DNA of 57,141 nucleotides from Microbacterium sp. (lineage in GTDB: Bacteria > Actinomycetota > Actinomycetes > Actinomycetales > Microbacteriaceae): positions 1-57,141 of the forward strand of contig JARBUN010000011.1 of assembly GCA_029239635.1 (NCBI GenBank), read 5' to 3'. The stretch's first letter is position 1. Each line of letters starts with the position of its first letter. A program made the position numbers and the translations under genes. The notes under the pieces were generated by a model. That model was not told the DNA's origin and did no database searches. It saw only the letters and a program-made list of their open reading frames with translations. Shown here one piece after another: positions 54,101-57,141 of this stretch.

Positions 54101-54801
54101 TCACAACGCCCTCGTGGGCACGGCCTCCTCGACCACCCCGTCGCCCGCGCGGTCGACCCGATGCACGGCGCCCCCGGGCAGCTCGGTGACGAAGTCCACC
54201 GCGCGCGTCCCCTCGTAGAGCACCCCGGTGCCCTCGTCGAGGCCGAATCCGCCCGGAAGCGCGCCCGAGCCCACCGCCGCGTGCAGCGCGGTCCGTCGTT
54301 CGGTCTGCGAGTCGTAGTGCACCCCGAGCGAGCCGGGGATGAACCCCAGGCCGTCGCGGATCGTGCGCACCTCCCCGAAGCCCGACGTGGGACCGCCCTC
54401 GTGCCAGCACAGCGCCCCGGCCGACGTGCCGGCGAGCAGGATGCCGCTCTCCCACGCCGCACGCAGCACGGCGTCGAGGCCGTGCGCGCGCCACACCGCG
54501 AGCAGGTTCACGACGCTGCCGCCGCCCGTCCACCCGAATGCACGACCTCGGCAAGGTCGAGCGCCGTCCTCCCGAACAGGCGCAGGTGCACGGCATCCAC
54601 TCCCGCCGCCATCGCCGCGGCGAGCTCACGCCCCTCGTCGATGCGCTGGTCGCCACCCGCGGTGCCGAGGAACACGATCCGGGGCCGCCCCTCGACCCCG
54701 GTGAGATCGAGCGCGTGCCGGAGCAGAGGCCCGAACGCCAGGTCGCCCCACGACGCGTCGGCCCACCCGCCGCAGGTGGCGAGGAGGCGCGGGGTGGTCA
54801 C
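54101..54801 (-). pseudogene. peptidase E-like (S51 / class I amidotransferase fold) gene with frameshift
   Basis: The 5' part from GTG 54801 reads TPRLLATCGGWADASWGD, IVFLGTAGGDQR and on to LAEVVHSGG, then ends in a different-looking AAAAS and a stop at 54508. The other frame continues FGWTGGGSVVNLLAVWRAHG and the nucleophile motif AGTSAGALCW through to 54101. Together they make one S51-like protein of about 230 aa, so a one-base shift lies near 54520-54540, within a GGCGGCGGC tract. Either a sequencing error or a real inactivation fits. The GTG overlaps the GH2 stop by 4 nt. Confidence 0.75.
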
Positions 54802-57141
54802 GGCACGACCTCCACGGCATCCGCGTTCCAGGCCCGCACCCGCGCACGCGGCCAGGAAGCCCCGGCGAGATCGAACGCGATCGCGCGCTCCTCCCCCGCC
54901 TCGAGGCCGAAGGCGTTGTCGTCGAGCCACGCGCCCGGGGCGGTGGGGAAGCCGTCGATGAGCACGATCGGCGCCGGAACCTCGCCGACGTTGCGCACGT
55001 GCAGCACGCCGTCGCCGAGACGGGCTTCCAGGCGCGTGCGAGGCTGCTCCTTCAGCGGCGCCGCCCCCGTCGCGTAGGGGGCGAGCAGCTCCTCGATCGG
55101 CCGGTCGGTCAGTCTCTCCAGCGGTTCAGCTTCGAGGGCGGCCACCTCGGCGCTCTTCGGCTGCGCGTTGAGCGCGTACCAGGCCGACGAGACGCGCGCG
55201 CCGCGCTCATCGCGCAGGTGCACCGCCAGGACGAGCACCTCCGCGGAGGGGACCTCGGCATCGAGCGTGAACGCGCGGGCGTGGGCGTCGGCATCCAGGT
55301 CCACGGATGCCGAGCCCTCGGCGATCACGCGGAAGCGGGCGTCGTAGAGACGGGCGCTCACCGAGCCGGCCAGGGGCTCGGGCGTGTCGTTCGACGCGTG
55401 CACCTCGGCCGTGAACACCTCGCCCGCGTCGAGCGAGGTGCGGTCGTACACCGCGAACGCCGAGCGCGCGGCGCCGAACTGACACGCGCGGTAGTACGAC
55501 AGCTTCGCGCGGCCGTAGTAGTCGACGATCGCCCAGGAGGCGCCGGGGAAGACCTCGCCGACCTTGTAGAACCAGTACGCGGCCGTGCGGGTGCCGGCGT
55601 GTGCGCGCAAACGCTCCGAGGCGAACCGCAGCGCATCGCCCTGCGCGAGCTGCGAGTACTCCACGAACGTCGCCCAGTCGGTGAGGGGACCGTAGTGGGC
55701 GTAGCGCGCCTGCTTGAAGAGGTCGAAGAGCGAGAACTGCGCCTGGTGCTGCAGGATCGCGCCGTGGGCGGGCGGGGGCCACTCCCCCAGCAGGGCCGGG
55801 TCGAGGAAGCGCGCCATGCTGTCGAGGTCGCACTGGCTCGACAGCCCGTACTCGCCGAACACCGGGGGGACGTGCGCCGCGTACTCCTCGACGGGCTCAC
55901 CCTCGTGGTAGACCCCGTAGTAGTGCTCGCTCCCGCCCCACGGGTCGGTGCGGTGGAAAGGACGCGTCGGGTCGTACTGCCGCACCCGCGTACCGATCAC
56001 GGTGAGCAGGTCGTCCCCCGAGACCGTCTCGGGGTTCTCGTTGCCGCCGCCCCACATGACCAGGGACGGGTGGTTTCGCAGGCATCGGACGATGCGCGAC
56101 GCCTGCTCGTCGACCGTCGCGAGCGTTCGGCCGGTGGCATCCAGTCCGAACGAGAGGGGGAACTCCTGCAGCACGAGGATGCCGCGCCGGTCGCACTCGT
56201 CGTAGAAGGCGTCGCTCTCGACCGTGCCGCCGCCCCAGGCGCGGAGCATCTGCAGGTTCGCGCGCACGCAGAGGTCGAGGAGGTGGCGGTCGATCTCGAA
56301 CCCCCGACGGGCCATCGGATCGGTGAAGCACCAGTTGGCCCCCTTGAGGAAGAGGGGACGGCCGTTCACGACGAACTGCCAGTCGTAGACGTCGTCGCCC
56401 GACACCTCGGGGAGCGCGCGCATCTCGACGGTGCGGATGCCGAGCGTCGCCTCCCGGCCCGACTCCCCCGCGTGCGCCTCGACCCGGTACAGCGGCTGCG
56501 CGCCGTAACCGAGGGGCCACCACAGGCGGGCGTCCGGCACGTCGATCTCGACCGCGTGGCGGGACGTGCCACGGGATGCCGCGACCTCGGCCGTGACGTC
56601 GGCGACGAGCCCGCCCTCGGGGTCGAGGACGCGGACGCGGGTCGGGGCAGGGCGGCCGGCGGCGTGCGCGATCAGGTCCCACTGCACGCGGATCCGGGCC
56701 GCCCCCTCGGCGGCGTGCACGGTCGAGACGAACAGATCCTCGAGCTCGAGATCGGGCACGCGTTCGAGACGGACGCCGCGCCAGATCCCGATCGAGATGA
56801 GGTGTCCGTAGTGCCATCCCCACCCCGGGGAGGGCTTGAGCACGCCGTGCCAGTCCCGCGGCGGCGCGTCGATGCGGACGACGATCTCGTCGGTGCCGTC
56901 GCCGCGCAGCAGGTCCGTCACGTCGATGTCGGGACCGCCGTACATGCCGGCGTGCCGCGCGATCGGTTCGCCGTTGAGCCAGAAGGATGCCGCGTCGTCG
57001 ACGCCGTCGAACGCGAGGCGCACCCGGTCACCGCGCCACGCAGCCGGCACGTCGAAGCGCCGGGCGTACCACCACTGCTGCTCCTCGACGCGCGTGCGCC
57101 GGAAGAACCAGGGCCACTCGCGCGGGACGCCGTGCTCCGTG
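54798..57141 (-). CDS. second GH2 glycosidase (5' end beyond window)
   Basis: The frame is open to the right edge and includes REWPWFFRRTRVEEQQWWYA before the first internal ATG, so the gene starts outside the window; 780 codons are visible. GH2 features: sugar-binding jelly roll (FDGVDDAASFWLNGEPIARH), the barrel segment LRAWGGGTVESDAFYDECDR, acid/base Glu in MWGGGNENPE, and a nucleophile region FGEYGLSSQ. It is only distantly similar to the enzyme at 37008 and may act on another beta-glycoside. It is not secreted as far as visible. Confidence 0.88.
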   Translation of the reverse strand, partial: TEHGVPREWPWFFRRTRVEEQQWWYARRFDVPAAWRGDRVRLAFDGVDDAASFWLNGEPIARHAGMYGGPDIDVTDLLRGDGTDEIVVRIDAPPRDWHGVLKPSPGWGWHYGHLISIGIWRGVRLERVPDLELEDLFVSTVHAAEGAARIRVQWDLIAHAAGRPAPTRVRVLDPEGGLVADVTAEVAASRGTSRHAVEIDVPDARLWWPLGYGAQPLYRVEAHAGESGREATLGIRTVEMRALPEVSGDDVYDWQFVVNGRPLFLKGANWCFTDPMARRGFEIDRHLLDLCVRANLQMLRAWGGGTVESDAFYDECDRRGILVLQEFPLSFGLDATGRTLATVDEQASRIVRCLRNHPSLVMWGGGNENPETVSGDDLLTVIGTRVRQYDPTRPFHRTDPWGGSEHYYGVYHEGEPVEEYAAHVPPVFGEYGLSSQCDLDSMARFLDPALLGEWPPPAHGAILQHQAQFSLFDLFKQARYAHYGPLTDWATFVEYSQLAQGDALRFASERLRAHAGTRTAAYWFYKVGEVFPGASWAIVDYYGRAKLSYYRACQFGAARSAFAVYDRTSLDAGEVFTAEVHASNDTPEPLAGSVSARLYDARFRVIAEGSASVDLDADAHARAFTLDAEVPSAEVLVLAVHLRDERGARVSSAWYALNAQPKSAEVAALEAEPLERLTDRPIEELLAPYATGAAPLKEQPRTRLEARLGDGVLHVRNVGEVPAPIVLIDGFPTAPGAWLDDNAFGLEAGEERAIAFDLAGASWPRARVRAWNADAVEVVP

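Overview
The window looks like chromosome of a high-GC actinobacterium of the Microbacteriaceae, most likely Microbacterium. The signs are very GC-rich codons with GTG and TTG starts, many 4-nt start/stop overlaps, the gene order tilS-hpt-ftsH-folE-folP-folB-folK-DUF3180-PH domain, sugar ABC transporters without their own ATPase, a GtrA-fused glycosyltransferase and two GH2 glycosidases. The genus is an inference from gene content; no rRNA is present.

Layout. 1-7414: housekeeping genes. A minus-strand folate and cell-division block (tilS, hpt, ftsH, folE, folP, folB, folK, DUF3180, PH-domain protein cut by the left edge) lies opposite a plus-strand ppa. 7467-9417: a secreted M23 peptidase with a coiled-coil region, then tRNA-Glu, tRNA-Asp and tRNA-Phe. 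9375-21186: an integrated element of the pSAM2/AICE type in tRNA-Phe, bounded by 44-bp perfect direct repeats. Its backbone is an integrase remnant, xis, a RepSA-like HUH initiator, a lipoprotein, an FtsK/TraB-like translocase and a Pra-like activator. Its cargo (13.7-21.0 kb) holds two C5 cytosine methyltransferases, a candidate restriction endonuclease, a PIN-like protein, a ParB-like protein and an unknown 325-aa protein. The integrase is cut to its N-terminus and the initiator appears frameshifted, so the element is probably stranded.

21353-25228: a five-gene operon for a small secreted peptide, a lipoprotein, a periplasmic adaptor, an ABC ATPase and an FtsX-like permease; I read it as a peptide-export or bacteriocin-like system. 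25465-30470: DHA2-type MFS pump, acyl-CoA synthetase, chromate transporter. 30514-35563: Gfo/Idh/MocA oxidoreductase, polysaccharide deacetylase, GtrA-fused glycosyltransferase, glutaredoxin and kynureninase. 35750-44489: a glycoside (probably mannoside) locus with a ROK regulator, GH2 enzyme, LacI-type sensor without a DNA-binding domain, ABC importer and nucleoside-hydrolase-like enzyme.

44576-51383: Na+/H+ antiporter, resolvase-like small protein, short UvrA paralogue, DEAD-box helicase and a 45-aa membrane protein. 51429-53431: MarR regulator with tandem operators divergent from a membrane protein, followed by an IS481-type transposase with no visible terminal repeats. 53443-54801: a 5'-truncated tag gene and a frameshifted peptidase E gene, separated by a repeat that also occurs at 25255. 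54798-57141: a second GH2 gene running off the right edge.

Across the host DNA the heptamer GGATGCC/GGCATCC recurs at high frequency. I found none by eye in the element's cargo, which supports a foreign origin for that part.
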